Shown here one piece after another: positions 51,188-59,543 of a stretch of 64,000 nucleotides of DNA (positions are counted from its first letter, which is position 1; every line of letters starts with the position of its first letter). This DNA comes from Actinomycetes bacterium (GTDB lineage Bacteria > Actinomycetota > Acidimicrobiia > Acidimicrobiales > Acidimicrobiaceae): positions 1 through 64,000 of the forward strand of contig JAJZFV010000046.1 in assembly GCA_021805205.1 (NCBI GenBank). Direction: 5' to 3'. Under the pieces are notes generated by a model. It was given only the letters and a program-made list of their open reading frames with translations. It made no database searches and was not told the DNA's origin. The translations under genes were made by a program, and so were the position numbers.

Positions 51188-52144
51188 CTACCCAACATTC
51201 GATGAGCCACCTCCTCGATGCAGCGGGATCTTGGAGCGGTTCGACCTTTCATCCAAATTGGGGGTTGCCACTGCGATCGCTGCATCTGCAATTGAGACGA
51301 TTCGCTGATTAGCAAGGTCGGTCAACTTACTCGGCAGCCCCTCGATTTGCCGTAGCGTTGCCCCTTCTAGGCCAAAGAAGAGTCGTAGCAGCAGTAACGG
51401 GGAGGTTACGACGGCAAACAACAGTGCAGTGGCTTCGATCACGCCGAACAAGTGCCCCTTGGTAGAGGTAACCGATGCCAACGAAAGTCCAAGCCCAACT
51501 ACAAGCTTGAAGGCTTCTAGCGTTGCAAACACCGAAAGTAAGCGCCCTACTACTTGGCGCCCTGCTCTAAGTGAGTAAAACGGTGCCACAAAAGGAACCA
51601 TCGCCACAGCAAAATAGATAAAGGCGTTTCTAAGTGCAAGTTCAATAGTCAACGTAAGTGCAGCTATTGAAAAAGACAAAGCCAATGCCGCACCCAATAG
51701 AGGATTTATCGATGTCGTCGTCGTTAGATTCACAATTAGGTCAACCTTCGACGACTGAGTAAAGGACCCATATGCGACAGCAACCAGATAGTTGGTTATT
51801 GAAAACAACTTGAGCGTTATGGTTGGAATGATAAATATCACGGGCAATGACGCACAGGTGGTTATCACTTTCCCCAAGCGAAGAGGCTCTTCGCGTGAGA
51901 GGAGTGACCTAATGACATAGATAAGGAGCGCCATCAAAGCGAAGGCGGCCGATAACTGCGATAATCGATAATAGGAACTTAGAAACCATGATGACCCTAT
52001 TTGAGGATCGGGAAGGTTAGAAAAGACCAGGAATACAAGGTGCGCAAGGGTTGAATCGAGCGAGAAAACCCCTTTGAGGATAGAGTTCCCAATGGAATCC
52101 ACAACCGCGTTCGCGATCGACGATGTGAGAGAGGCCAGCATCAT
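51188..52144 (-). CDS. VirB6/TrbL-like polytopic membrane protein
   Basis: 318 residues with about seven hydrophobic segments ('LAHLVFLVFSNLPDPQ', 'LSAAFALMALLIYVIRSLLS', 'LPVIFIIPTITLKLFSITNY', 'AALALSFSIAALTLTIELAL', 'AFIYFAVAMVPFVAPFYSLR'). This architecture matches the VirB6/TrbL family, the membrane channel component of type IV secretion systems. The C-terminal ~45 residues are a Ser/Arg/Gly cytoplasmic tail. It lies 10 bases after the small pilin-like gene and 10 before the SCO6880-like gene. Confidence 0.75.
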   Translation of the reverse strand: MMLASLTSSIANAVVDSIGNSILKGVFSLDSTLAHLVFLVFSNLPDPQIGSSWFLSSYYRLSQLSAAFALMALLIYVIRSLLSREEPLRLGKVITTCASLPVIFIIPTITLKLFSITNYLVAVAYGSFTQSSKVDLIVNLTTTTSINPLLGAALALSFSIAALTLTIELALRNAFIYFAVAMVPFVAPFYSLRAGRQVVGRLLSVFATLEAFKLVVGLGLSLASVTSTKGHLFGVIEATALLFAVVTSPLLLLRLFFGLEGATLRQIEGLPSKLTDLANQRIVSIADAAIAVATPNLDERSNRSKIPLHRGGGSSNVG

Positions 52145-52154
52145 TTGGAGTTAA

Positions 52155-52454
52155 TCATCTGACGCTTTGGCCCATATGAAAGAAGAAGTTCACAACCGAG
52201 GGCGCCGCTCCAACGAGCAAAGAGGCAAGTCCAGAAGCCAAGAGAGTCTTTCTGCCATTATAGGTTTGCTGGTAGTTGCCAGAGTGCGAACCTACAGCCC
52301 ACATTGCTGCACCTACCAATAACCCCATAAGGGTAGCCACCAGTGCCCATGCCGAAAGACCATTTGTAATAGAAATGAGTGCACTAGATCCAGGAAGAGA
52401 TGATAAGGAGGGCGTAACCGATACGTCGAAAAGTAAATTACCAGACGTAGCCAT
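52155..52454 (-). CDS. Small two-TM protein, VirB2/DUF6112-like
   Basis: 99 residues from ATG 52454. Two TM helices: 'ALVATLMGLLVGAAMWAVGS' and 'LLASGLASLLVGAAPSVVNF', joined by a short basic loop with 'GNYQQTYNGRK'. This looks like DUF6112, a pilin/TrbC-position protein in actinobacterial conjugative elements. A TATAAT box lies 7 bases before ATG 52454, so this start (leaderless) is preferred to the upstream ATG at 52478, which lacks a ribosome site. First gene of the T4SS-like operon. Confidence 0.7.
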   Translation of the reverse strand: MATSGNLLFDVSVTPSLSSLPGSSALISITNGLSAWALVATLMGLLVGAAMWAVGSHSGNYQQTYNGRKTLLASGLASLLVGAAPSVVNFFFHMGQSVR

Positions 52455-52461
52455 ATGTATG

Positions 52462-52467
52462 ATTATA
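52462..52467 (-). promoter_or_regulatory. TATAAT -10 box for leaderless T4SS-like operon
   Basis: TATAAT on the minus strand (52467-52462), 7 bases before ATG 52454. There is no obvious TTGACA at -35. It supports a leaderless transcript for the operon 52454-47456. Confidence 0.55.
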
Positions 52468-52552
52468 GACTGTTTCATACAATTTTGCTAGTTTTCATTA
52501 GAAAATATCTTATGAATGCCGTTAACTCAATCTTTACCTTGCACGTATATCG

Positions 52553-53638
52553 TTGAGTAGACATTCGATTGAGGAGCTAGCGGTAAGCAAAGTGGCGATG
52601 GAAGGAAACACATTCAATTCAAACGACGCCTATAGCGTCTCTCTATTGGAGGCGGCACTTGAAAGCGTAGCAAGTGCGATCTTCGTCTTCAATGAGGAAG
52701 GTAACCTGAGCTTTGCAAATCAAGTCGCACGCGATCTTTCTTTGGCACGCCACGAAGAGGCCGGGCTGATGAAGGTAGTCGATGACGTAAAACTAGCAGC
52801 CTTAGATGGAACCTTCCAGGAACTTGAGTTTTCACTCTACGGCCCTCCCAAACGTGACTTTACAATTCGTACCTCAGCTCCTTTTGGGAACCGCGACGGC
52901 GGCGTTATAGTAACGATCGAAGATTTGACCACCCGCAACCAGCTCGACATTATTCGTCGTGACTTTGTGGCCAATGTCAGCCACGAGCTGCGGACTCCAA
53001 TTGGTGCATTAGGGCTACTAGCCGAGACTCTTGCCTTTGAAGATGATGCTTCGGTTCGCCATCGTCTCGCCAATAGGATTCAAAATGAGGCATTTAGAGT
53101 GGCAAAGATCATCGACGATCTTCTCGATCTATCTAAATTTGAATCTGAAGGATCAAAGAACGAAGATGAAATATCAATCGTTGACCTTGCACTCGACGTG
53201 ATAGAGAACATAAACCCTACAGCTGAAAACGCCTCCGTCAAGGTAACGCTCGAGGCCGGAGAAGGGGACTTCAACATAGTCGGCGATCCAATTCAACTTC
53301 GATCTGCTCTAACCAATTTGATCGATAACTCTATTAAATATTCAGAGGCCAACTCCGAGGTCATAGTTGCAGCATCCGAGGAAGGCGACTATGTGGTAAT
53401 TTCCGTGACTGACCACGGAATCGGAATTCCACAAAAAGACCTCGATCGAATCTTTGAACGCTTTTATAGGGTCGATCAAGCAAGGTCACGCCAGACTGGC
53501 GGCACTGGACTTGGACTTTCGATCGTGCGCCACGCCGTGAGCAACCATGGCGGCACAATCGAAGTCGAATCTCGTGAAGGCATCGGATCGACATTCAGAA
53601 TCAAACTACCGCGAAATCGAAAAGGGGACGAGAAATGA
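52553..53638 (+). CDS. Sensor histidine kinase with PAS domain (SenX3/PhoR type)
   Basis: 361 residues. PAS-like domain (~30-125: 'LESVASAIFVFNEEGNLSFA'), HisKA with phospho-His in 'FVANVSHELRTPIGALGLLA', and HATPase_c with 'LIDNSIKYSEANSEVIVAAS', 'DHGIGIPQKDLDRIFERFYR' and 'GGTGLGLSIVRHAVSNHGG'. No membrane segment is visible, unlike SenX3/PhoR, so sensing is cytoplasmic or TMs are lost. The TTG start 52553 is uncertain; GTG 52592 or ATG 52598 are alternatives. It overlaps the response regulator gene by 4 bases. Confidence 0.9.
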   Translation: MSRHSIEELAVSKVAMEGNTFNSNDAYSVSLLEAALESVASAIFVFNEEGNLSFANQVARDLSLARHEEAGLMKVVDDVKLAALDGTFQELEFSLYGPPKRDFTIRTSAPFGNRDGGVIVTIEDLTTRNQLDIIRRDFVANVSHELRTPIGALGLLAETLAFEDDASVRHRLANRIQNEAFRVAKIIDDLLDLSKFESEGSKNEDEISIVDLALDVIENINPTAENASVKVTLEAGEGDFNIVGDPIQLRSALTNLIDNSIKYSEANSEVIVAASEEGDYVVISVTDHGIGIPQKDLDRIFERFYRVDQARSRQTGGTGLGLSIVRHAVSNHGGTIEVESREGIGSTFRIKLPRNRKGDEK

Positions 53639-54342
53639 ACAAACCTTCAACAACGGTTTTGATCGCTGAGGACGAGGAGTCATTTGTAGATGCGATTACT
53701 CTCGGTCTAAGAAAAGAAGGGTTTAACGTCGAGATAGCTAGGGACGGACGCGAAGCTCTCGATCAATTCGAACTCGTCTCTCCCGACGTAATATTGCTCG
53801 ATGTGATGCTTCCAAAGATTTCAGGCATAGATGTTTGCAAGACGATACGAAACACCAGCCAAGTGCCAATAATTATGGTTACCGCCCGTACAAGCGAACT
53901 CGATACCGTAGTTGGGCTCGAAGTTGGCGCGGATGATTACGTAGCGAAGCCGTTCCGCATGAGAGAGCTAACAGCACGAATTCGCGCCGTACTCAGGAGA
54001 GCTCCTTCTTCGCCTCAAAACGAAGATGAAGAAGAGCTTCTCGAGATCGGGGAGATCACTCTCGATACAGCTCGCCATGAACTCCGAGTCAAAGGTGCTC
54101 CAGTGGCTCTCCCATTGAAAGAGTTCGAGCTACTCGAACTTTTGATGTCGAATCCAAATCGGGTAATGACCCGCGATATGATCATCGACAGAGTGTGGGG
54201 GCCGTATCACACCTCCGATACCAAGACCCTAGACGTTCACATCAAAAGGCTAAGAACCAAGATCGAGCCAGACCCAGCGAATCCAACGTACATCTCTACT
54301 GTCAGAGGACTAGGATACAGATTCGAAGTTATACCTAAATAG
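53635..54342 (+). CDS. OmpR/PhoB-family response regulator (RegX3-like)
   Basis: 235 residues. Receiver domain with 'VLIAEDEESFVDAITLGLRK', phospho-Asp in 'VILLDVMLPKISGIDVC', Thr in 'IIMVTARTSELDTVVGLEVG', Lys in 'YVAKPFRMRELTARIRAVLR'. Winged-helix DNA-binding domain: 'LPLKEFELLELLMSNPNRVM' and 'DVHIKRLRTKIEPDPANPTY'. Its ATG overlaps the kinase stop (ATGA). Together they look like a SenX3-RegX3/PhoR-PhoB phosphate-sensing pair, but no pst/phoU genes are adjacent, so the regulon is unknown. Confidence 0.94.
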   Translation: MNKPSTTVLIAEDEESFVDAITLGLRKEGFNVEIARDGREALDQFELVSPDVILLDVMLPKISGIDVCKTIRNTSQVPIIMVTARTSELDTVVGLEVGADDYVAKPFRMRELTARIRAVLRRAPSSPQNEDEEELLEIGEITLDTARHELRVKGAPVALPLKEFELLELLMSNPNRVMTRDMIIDRVWGPYHTSDTKTLDVHIKRLRTKIEPDPANPTYISTVRGLGYRFEVIPK

Positions 54343-54372
54343 GGCGGTAAAAGATCTCTTACGATAAAGCCA

Positions 54373-54806
54373 ATGGGGGCGGGCGGTCTCGCCTCGGAAG
54401 CCTAAGGGCCACCCCGGCACGTCTTGCAGTACTCAAGTGCATCGAGGATGCAAAGGGGCACGTGACGGCAGATGAGATCTTCGAGGCGATAGTCGTCGAC
54501 GAACCTGAGATCGCACTCTCTACGATATACCGTGCACTCGATGCCCTCGAGGACGTCGGAGCAATCCAGCACATTCACTTAGGACATGGTAAAGCCGTCT
54601 ACCACTTGGATGAGTCGGTACACCAGCACCTCGTTTGCGAACGATGCCAAAAAACCCTAGAAGTTCCAGAAGATTTCTCACAGCGAATGGAGATTGAACT
54701 TCACGCGCGCCTTAACTTCCACGTCAAGGCGCATCACTTTTCTATTTTGGGACTGTGCGACGATTGTTTCGAAGCAGAGGTATCAACCCATAATCAACAG
54801 GCATAA
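54373..54806 (+). CDS. Fur-family metalloregulator with apparent frameshift near start
   Basis: Winged helix 'LRATPARLAVLKCIEDAKGH', 'TADEIFEAIV', 'STIYRALDALEDVGAIQHIH', then metal/dimer domain with 'ESVHQHLVCERCQKTLEVPE' and 'LGLCDDCFEAE' (two CxxC sites). The frame encoding the first helix has no ATG/GTG/TTG before GTG 54462, which would cut off the DNA-binding helix. The only nearby ATG (54373) is in another frame, followed by a run of five G. One extra G would join it to the good frame and give ~144 residues, a normal Fur length. Either a sequence error or a real lesion. Overlaps the convergent next gene by 13 bases. Confidence 0.75.
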
Positions 54807-56194
54807 TCCTGATCCACCGTTGCCAAACCACCATTTGCGGCAACAACGTTGGTGTAGCCGATCTGTACCAGCCATGGTATGCCACCACCGAATATTTCAC
54901 TAGGATCAGTACACGACTGCGCCGTACCACCCGCTACCCAGAGAGGGGTATTTACAATAAGGTTGCCGGTGATAATGCCCCACTGATATGCAGTTGAATA
55001 GACGCCGACCGTAACCCCAACCGATCTCAAGAAGGCTATAGCTCCTAGAACCACTTGACTATTCACATTTTGATCTGCGGACCAAAGGTAAGGATTACCT
55101 TTCTCTACATCAAGCCACCAAAGCTTTGAGGTAACGCCGAGTTGCGCATTTGAGTTATAGGAGTTAGAAGTTATGTTCCAACCGTAGTTGTATGCTTGGC
55201 AGGCTTGACTATTGGGATCTGTAGTACTTGCGGCACAACTGGCATCCGGACCCTGAAGGGTGTTCGTTGGATCAACGGAAGATGACGGAGGTGCCCAGAG
55301 TGGTTGGTAGATATCGACACGTGACGAGGCCGATGAAAACTTCTTGGTCTGATCGACGATGCAATTATTTGATTGGAATGTGGATTGGTAGGAGGCACCC
55401 ACCCCGTAGGTATTGATACCAGTTCCAACTATGGCATATTGACCCACATTCTGGCTAGCTAATCCGCTATTAGGTGATGTCGTTCCTGTGCATTGGAATA
55501 GGGAGACGTCGATACCAAATGAGCCGCTTTGATATGGGCTATTTGTTGGGACGGCGACGATACCGACCACTGGACTGGATAGAGCAAGGCTCGCAGCAGC
55601 CCCCAAAAATGGGGCATTGAAAGAAAATATACCTCCGTCAGATGCGACCAGCCAGTAACCTCCAGTTTGAGGATCTGCAGCCATACCGACGATCGGCTTA
55701 TTGAGCGTAATGCCACCAGTCGAGCCGTAGAACTGAGCATCGCCAAAGGAGAAGATTCCACCGTCAGATGCGACCAGCCAATAGCCTTTACCATCTGGAG
55801 TGCTCGCCATACCGACGATCGGCTTATTGAGCGTAATGCCACCAGTCGAGCCGTAGAACTGAGCATCGCCAAAGGAGAAGATTCCACCGTCAGATGCGAC
55901 CAGCCAATAGCCTTTACCATCTGGAGTGCTCGCCATACCGACGATCGGCTTATTCAAGGTCAGACTTCCAGTCGAGCCCTCGTAGCTAGAACCACCGTAG
56001 TTGAAGATGCCACCATCTGATCCAACCAAGTCATAGGAAAAGTTGGCTGAAGAAGAGCTAGCGAGGGCGACTTTAGCCCCAAACTGCCGAACTTGATATG
56101 GCGCTCTCGAAGCCACAGTGGCACCTTCAAAAAGTGCCAATAGAAGTGTCAACAAGGAAAGTAATCTACCGACTTTTATGAATCTAAATCTCAT
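54794..56194 (-). CDS. Secreted repeat protein with GH25-like domain
   Basis: 466 residues. N-terminal signal/TM segment (~8-28). Residues ~50-210 hold four copies of a ~42-residue beta repeat with 'GYWLVASDGGIFSFGDAQFY', a repeat widespread in acidimicrobial surface proteins. The C-terminal half has a GH25/DUF1906-like barrel: 'FGIDVSLFQC', 'LWWLDVEKGNPYLW' with the D-x-E pair, and 'VGVYSTAYQWGIITG'. It may cleave peptidoglycan or bind the cell wall. Two of the repeats are perfect DNA copies. Convergent with the Fur gene. Confidence 0.78.
   Translation of the reverse strand: MRFRFIKVGRLLSLLTLLLALFEGATVASRAPYQVRQFGAKVALASSSSANFSYDLVGSDGGIFNYGGSSYEGSTGSLTLNKPIVGMASTPDGKGYWLVASDGGIFSFGDAQFYGSTGGITLNKPIVGMASTPDGKGYWLVASDGGIFSFGDAQFYGSTGGITLNKPIVGMAADPQTGGYWLVASDGGIFSFNAPFLGAAASLALSSPVVGIVAVPTNSPYQSGSFGIDVSLFQCTGTTSPNSGLASQNVGQYAIVGTGINTYGVGASYQSTFQSNNCIVDQTKKFSSASSRVDIYQPLWAPPSSSVDPTNTLQGPDASCAASTTDPNSQACQAYNYGWNITSNSYNSNAQLGVTSKLWWLDVEKGNPYLWSADQNVNSQVVLGAIAFLRSVGVTVGVYSTAYQWGIITGNLIVNTPLWVAGGTAQSCTDPSEIFGGGIPWLVQIGYTNVVAANGGLATVDQDYAC
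55686..55937. repeat. Perfect 126-base tandem duplication
   Basis: Two adjacent identical 126-base units (55686-55811 and 55812-55937), each encoding 42 residues of the surface repeat. Flanking units are diverged. Identity at every synonymous site points to recent duplication or gene conversion. Confidence 0.92.
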
Positions 56195-56256
56195 CGGATA
56201 CGAGAATAATCGTCAAAACAACCGTGACACACAAGCGAAGAAAAAACTAATTTTTT

Positions 56257-56667
56257 TTAAAGCGTTCCCTTGTAGGTCACTATGGTAATCGTACCAACTA
56301 CAAACAAAGCTGCAGAAAGGCTATACATAAAAGCCTTTGCGAATGCCCTGCGTCGTGGTGTTCTAATGTAGTCATCCATAATGAATCGCAATCCATTAGA
56401 ACCGTGCAAAAGACCAAGAGCCAGTAGAAGCCAATCGAAAACACGCCAAAGAGGGTTAGCCCATCTTTTAGCTACGAATGCAACCGTAGTGGTCGTAACA
56501 TCATTGAAGATGTGAGTGATCGAGAAGTGAATAAGAGCAAGAAAAAAGAGGACCAGTCCGCTGATTCTCATAAAGAACCAAGACCAGGTTTCAAAGTTCG
56601 CTTTACTTCTCTTCATCGTCGTTGAGTTACGACGTTGGTTGTTGAAAGATTTTTCGCGCAATGCCAC
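56257..56667 (-). CDS. sdhD: Succinate dehydrogenase membrane anchor SdhD-like
   Basis: 136 residues with three TM helices (about 28-48, 67-85 and 105-128). The His in 'VLFFLALIHFSITHIFNDVT' and Asp/Tyr in 'GLRFIMDDYIRTPRRRAFAK' fit the heme b and quinone site of the SdhD/cytochrome b small anchor. It follows the SdhC gene by 4 bases. SdhA and SdhB, usually adjacent, are not downstream here: the next gene on this strand is an unrelated surface protein 62 bases on. The first ~15 residues are likely extra. Confidence 0.82.
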   Translation of the reverse strand: MALREKSFNNQRRNSTTMKRSKANFETWSWFFMRISGLVLFFLALIHFSITHIFNDVTTTTVAFVAKRWANPLWRVFDWLLLALGLLHGSNGLRFIMDDYIRTPRRRAFAKAFMYSLSAALFVVGTITIVTYKGTL

Positions 56668-56671
56668 TTAG

Positions 56672-57046
56672 TTACACCCTTCCAGTGAAGAACGGCTTCA
56701 AGATGATAACTCCGCCTACGACTGTAAGCAGCAAGGAGAGAGAGAACATCGCAACAAATAGACGTTTCTCATTTTTGATAACTCCAGGGAAAAAGTCGAT
56801 CATGATAACTCTCAGCCCATTTAGCGCGTGATAGGTCAGGCCAAAGAGGAGGCCGACTTCAAATGTTCGCATGAAGACATTGCCGTAGAGACGGTGAATC
56901 GAAGCGTAGACATTTGGGAAGTTGATCGTCGAGATATCGATGATGTGAAGGAGTATGAACATCAGAATTAAAAATCCTGAGATCCTATGGAGCACAAAAG
57001 CCCACTGGCCCGTCTTTCCCTTATAAACGGTCGATCGCGTACTCAT
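56672..57046 (-). CDS. sdhC: Succinate dehydrogenase cytochrome b556 subunit SdhC
   Basis: 124 residues, three TM helices. 'GQWAFVLHRISGFLILMFIL' and 'LHIIDIS' carry the conserved Arg/Ser and His of the heme/quinone site; 'LTYHALNGLRVIMIDFFPGV' carries the second heme His. It anchors the succinate:quinone oxidoreductase and passes electrons to quinone. Preceded by a 42-residue membrane peptide that overlaps its start by 4 bases. Confidence 0.9.
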   Translation of the reverse strand: MSTRSTVYKGKTGQWAFVLHRISGFLILMFILLHIIDISTINFPNVYASIHRLYGNVFMRTFEVGLLFGLTYHALNGLRVIMIDFFPGVIKNEKRLFVAMFSLSLLLTVVGGVIILKPFFTGRV

Positions 57047-57171
57047 CGACTACCTCTTCTAACCCAACGATTTCCCCACATGGTGGTCGACACGACAAAT
57101 ACCCCAAAGGCGATAACTGTCAGCGTCACCACACCGAGGCCGATTGCAAAAATTACCTGAGACGTGTTCAC
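57043..57171 (-). CDS. Single-TM small protein before sdhC (42 aa)
   Basis: GTG start at 57171, ending in ATGA overlap with sdhC. It consists of one TM helix ('VIFAIGLGVVTLTVIAFGVF') and a basic C-terminus (NRWVRRGSR), orientation likely N-out. The longer frame back to 57336 lies inside serS and is not used. It may be an accessory peptide of the succinate dehydrogenase complex; it is too short for a family call. Only a weak ribosome site is visible. Confidence 0.5.
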   Translation of the reverse strand: MNTSQVIFAIGLGVVTLTVIAFGVFVVSTTMWGNRWVRRGSR

Positions 57172-57221
57172 GATCTTCAAAGTTACCCTATAACTAGGTG
57201 ATAGCTCAAACCAGAATCGAT

Positions 57222-58529
57222 TTAGTGTCGGATTCTTTCCACGCCACCCATATACGGTTGAAGAACTTTGGGAATAGTCACACTTCCGTCCTCTTGCCGA
57301 TTTACCTCGATAAGTACCGCAAAGATGCGCGCCCAAGCAAGGGCTGAGCCATTCAGCGTATGGACGCTGTGAATTTCGCCACTCTCTTCATCGCGGTATC
57401 TGATATTTGCTCGTCTAGCTTGATAGTCACCGCACCAAGAGACCGACGAAGCCTCTAACCACCGATCTACTCCAGGAGAGTAGACCTCGAGATCGAAAGT
57501 TCTTCTAGAAGATTGGCCGATATCGCCGGTGCAAAGGTCGAGAACTCGATAGGTCAAGCCAAGGGAGCGAAGGATTCCTTCGGCGCGAGAGAGCATGTCG
57601 ACAAAGACCTCTTGGGACTGCTCCGGCTTGGAATAGACCATCAATTCAACCTTGTCGAATTCGTGTAATCGAAGCAAGCCTCTGGTATCTCGGCCGGCAG
57701 AACCTGCCTCGCGCCTGAAGCAAGGTGTGGATGCAGTCATCCTTATTGGAAGTTCTACTCCGTCGATTATCTCATCACGGGCCATCGAAGTTAGCGGTAC
57801 TTCAGCCGTTGGTATCGCCCAGAGATCATCCTTTTCAATGTGATAAGCCTCTTCACCAAATTTAGGTAGGTGTCCGGTCGAGATCATCGTCTCAGTCTTG
57901 ACAAAGGTTGGGGGATGAATTTCCAAAAACGCATCAGAGTGCTGATCTAAAGCGAAGGAAGATAGGGCCCGGAGTAACCTTGAGCCCAATCCCTTATACA
58001 TCGGGAACATGCTTCCGGATAACTTTGCACCTCGCTCGAGATCGAGGATGTCGAGCTCTTTGCCGATCTCCCAGTGTGGCTTTTTGGTATATTCGGGAAA
58101 GGCCAGTGGGGGAGCTATCTCGGATTCGCCGTCTTCTGGACTCCAATATCTCCTGATAACATTTTCATCTTCAGATAGTCCCAAAGGAGCATTAGGGTCT
58201 GGGAGATTTGGAACTACCAGCCAAAGATCACGACGCTGGCTCTCAATTTCAGACGCCTCTGCGGTTAGAGACTCGAGGCGCTCCCCGAGCTCTTTAGAGC
58301 GACTGCGTAGCTCTTCTCCACGCTCTCTATCTCCAGTCTTGAATGCCTCGCCGACTTGGCGCGACATCTCGTTTACTTCGCCGCGCAATTGATCTCGTTC
58401 CGCAACTGCGCGTCTGAGGCGCGAGTCGAGATCATAAAGATCTTTCACGACGGTAATATCTAAACCACGGCGCGAGAGGAGTTCAGCTGTCTCCTCGAAG
58501 TTTTCCCTAAGAGCCCGAATATCGATCAT
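57222..58529 (-). CDS. serS: Seryl-tRNA synthetase
   Basis: 435 residues. The N-terminal coiled-coil arm that grips the long variable arm of tRNA-Ser is visible (~30-105: 'LRRAVAERDQLRGEVNEMSR'). Class II motifs: 'TAEVPLTSMARDE', motif 2 'CFRREAGSAGRDTRGLLRLH', motif 3 'NGSALAWARIFAVLIEVNRQ'. It charges tRNA-Ser (and tRNA-Sec if present). It runs divergently from the ABC exporter at 58557, with 27 bases between the starts. Confidence 0.97.
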   Translation of the reverse strand: MIDIRALRENFEETAELLSRRGLDITVVKDLYDLDSRLRRAVAERDQLRGEVNEMSRQVGEAFKTGDRERGEELRSRSKELGERLESLTAEASEIESQRRDLWLVVPNLPDPNAPLGLSEDENVIRRYWSPEDGESEIAPPLAFPEYTKKPHWEIGKELDILDLERGAKLSGSMFPMYKGLGSRLLRALSSFALDQHSDAFLEIHPPTFVKTETMISTGHLPKFGEEAYHIEKDDLWAIPTAEVPLTSMARDEIIDGVELPIRMTASTPCFRREAGSAGRDTRGLLRLHEFDKVELMVYSKPEQSQEVFVDMLSRAEGILRSLGLTYRVLDLCTGDIGQSSRRTFDLEVYSPGVDRWLEASSVSWCGDYQARRANIRYRDEESGEIHSVHTLNGSALAWARIFAVLIEVNRQEDGSVTIPKVLQPYMGGVERIRH

Positions 58530-58556
58530 CGTAAGTAAAGGTTAGCTTCAAATAAA

Positions 58557-59504
58557 GTGACAACAATCGAAGTCAAAGACCTTTGGGTCAACTACGGAAA
58601 TAAAAGTGCAGTAAAAGGATTGACCCTTTCCGCGAATGAAGGTGAGATCGTCGCGATTCTGGGTCGTAATGGCGCAGGAAAGAGTTCCGCGATCGAGACC
58701 ATCGAGGGATATCGAAGTCCCTCGAAGGGAAGTGTTACAGTCCTTGGACTAGATCCGATCAAGGATCGAAAGAAGATAATCTCAAAGCTGGGAGTAATGC
58801 TTCAAAGCGGAGGAATCTACCCTCGACTCTCTCCAAAGTTCGCAATATCCCTATACCGCGGATACTATGACAATCCCCTAGAACTCGACTATCTAATTGA
58901 GCTGTGCGACCTAGGGCGAGTTTCAGATACTGCATACCGCTACCTCTCTGGAGGCGAAAAACAGCGCCTCTCTCTGGCTCTTGCCATCGTCGGAAAGCCA
59001 TCGATTCTCTTCCTAGACGAACCTACAGCTGGTGTTGATGCAGCTGGAAAGGCGATCATTCGCGAGGCAATCACTCGCTACGCCAAAGAGGGTGCCACCG
59101 TTTTAGTAACAACGCATGAATTAAATGAAGCCGAGCGGCTAGCTAATCGAATAGTTGTGATCGATCAAGGGCAAGTTGTGGCTGAGGGTAGTGCCGAGGA
59201 GTTACGACGTAACTTTGGCGGCAAAGAGATCGTATTTACCACCGATGAACCCATCGATCTCCCCACTCTTTCTTCTGCAATAAACTACGAAATCGAACTA
59301 ATAGAGGGGCGCAAGTATCGCCTCAGTGGCGACTCCTCTGCCGCGACCATTTCGGCTTTAAATGCGGCAATAAATAGCCAAGGAAGGGCTATAACCGAAG
59401 TTGCTGCAGGAAATAGTTCTCTTGAAGATGTATTTCTCGCCTTGACCGAAAGTCAAGAGACCGCTGTGGTCGAACAAAGTGGCCGACGCCGTCGCCGTAG
59501 ATAA
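58557..59504 (+). CDS. ABC exporter ATP-binding protein
   Basis: 315 residues. Walker A 'LGRNGAGKSSAIETIEG' near 36-52, signature 'YLSGGEKQRLSLALAIVGKP' near 130-150, Walker B 'ILFLDEPTAGVDAAGKAIIR', H-loop 'TTHELNEAERL'. The C-terminal ~85 residues are an accessory domain ending in Arg-rich GRRRRRR. GTG start. It is followed by its ABC-2 permease and then by ctaA, an arrangement common in actinobacteria; a role in heme or lipid export is possible but unproven. Confidence 0.9.
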   Translation: MTTIEVKDLWVNYGNKSAVKGLTLSANEGEIVAILGRNGAGKSSAIETIEGYRSPSKGSVTVLGLDPIKDRKKIISKLGVMLQSGGIYPRLSPKFAISLYRGYYDNPLELDYLIELCDLGRVSDTAYRYLSGGEKQRLSLALAIVGKPSILFLDEPTAGVDAAGKAIIREAITRYAKEGATVLVTTHELNEAERLANRIVVIDQGQVVAEGSAEELRRNFGGKEIVFTTDEPIDLPTLSSAINYEIELIEGRKYRLSGDSSAATISALNAAINSQGRAITEVAAGNSSLEDVFLALTESQETAVVEQSGRRRRRR

Positions 59505-59543
59505 TCACCCCTCTCAACAAAATCTCCTTGGAAGGTAAACAAT

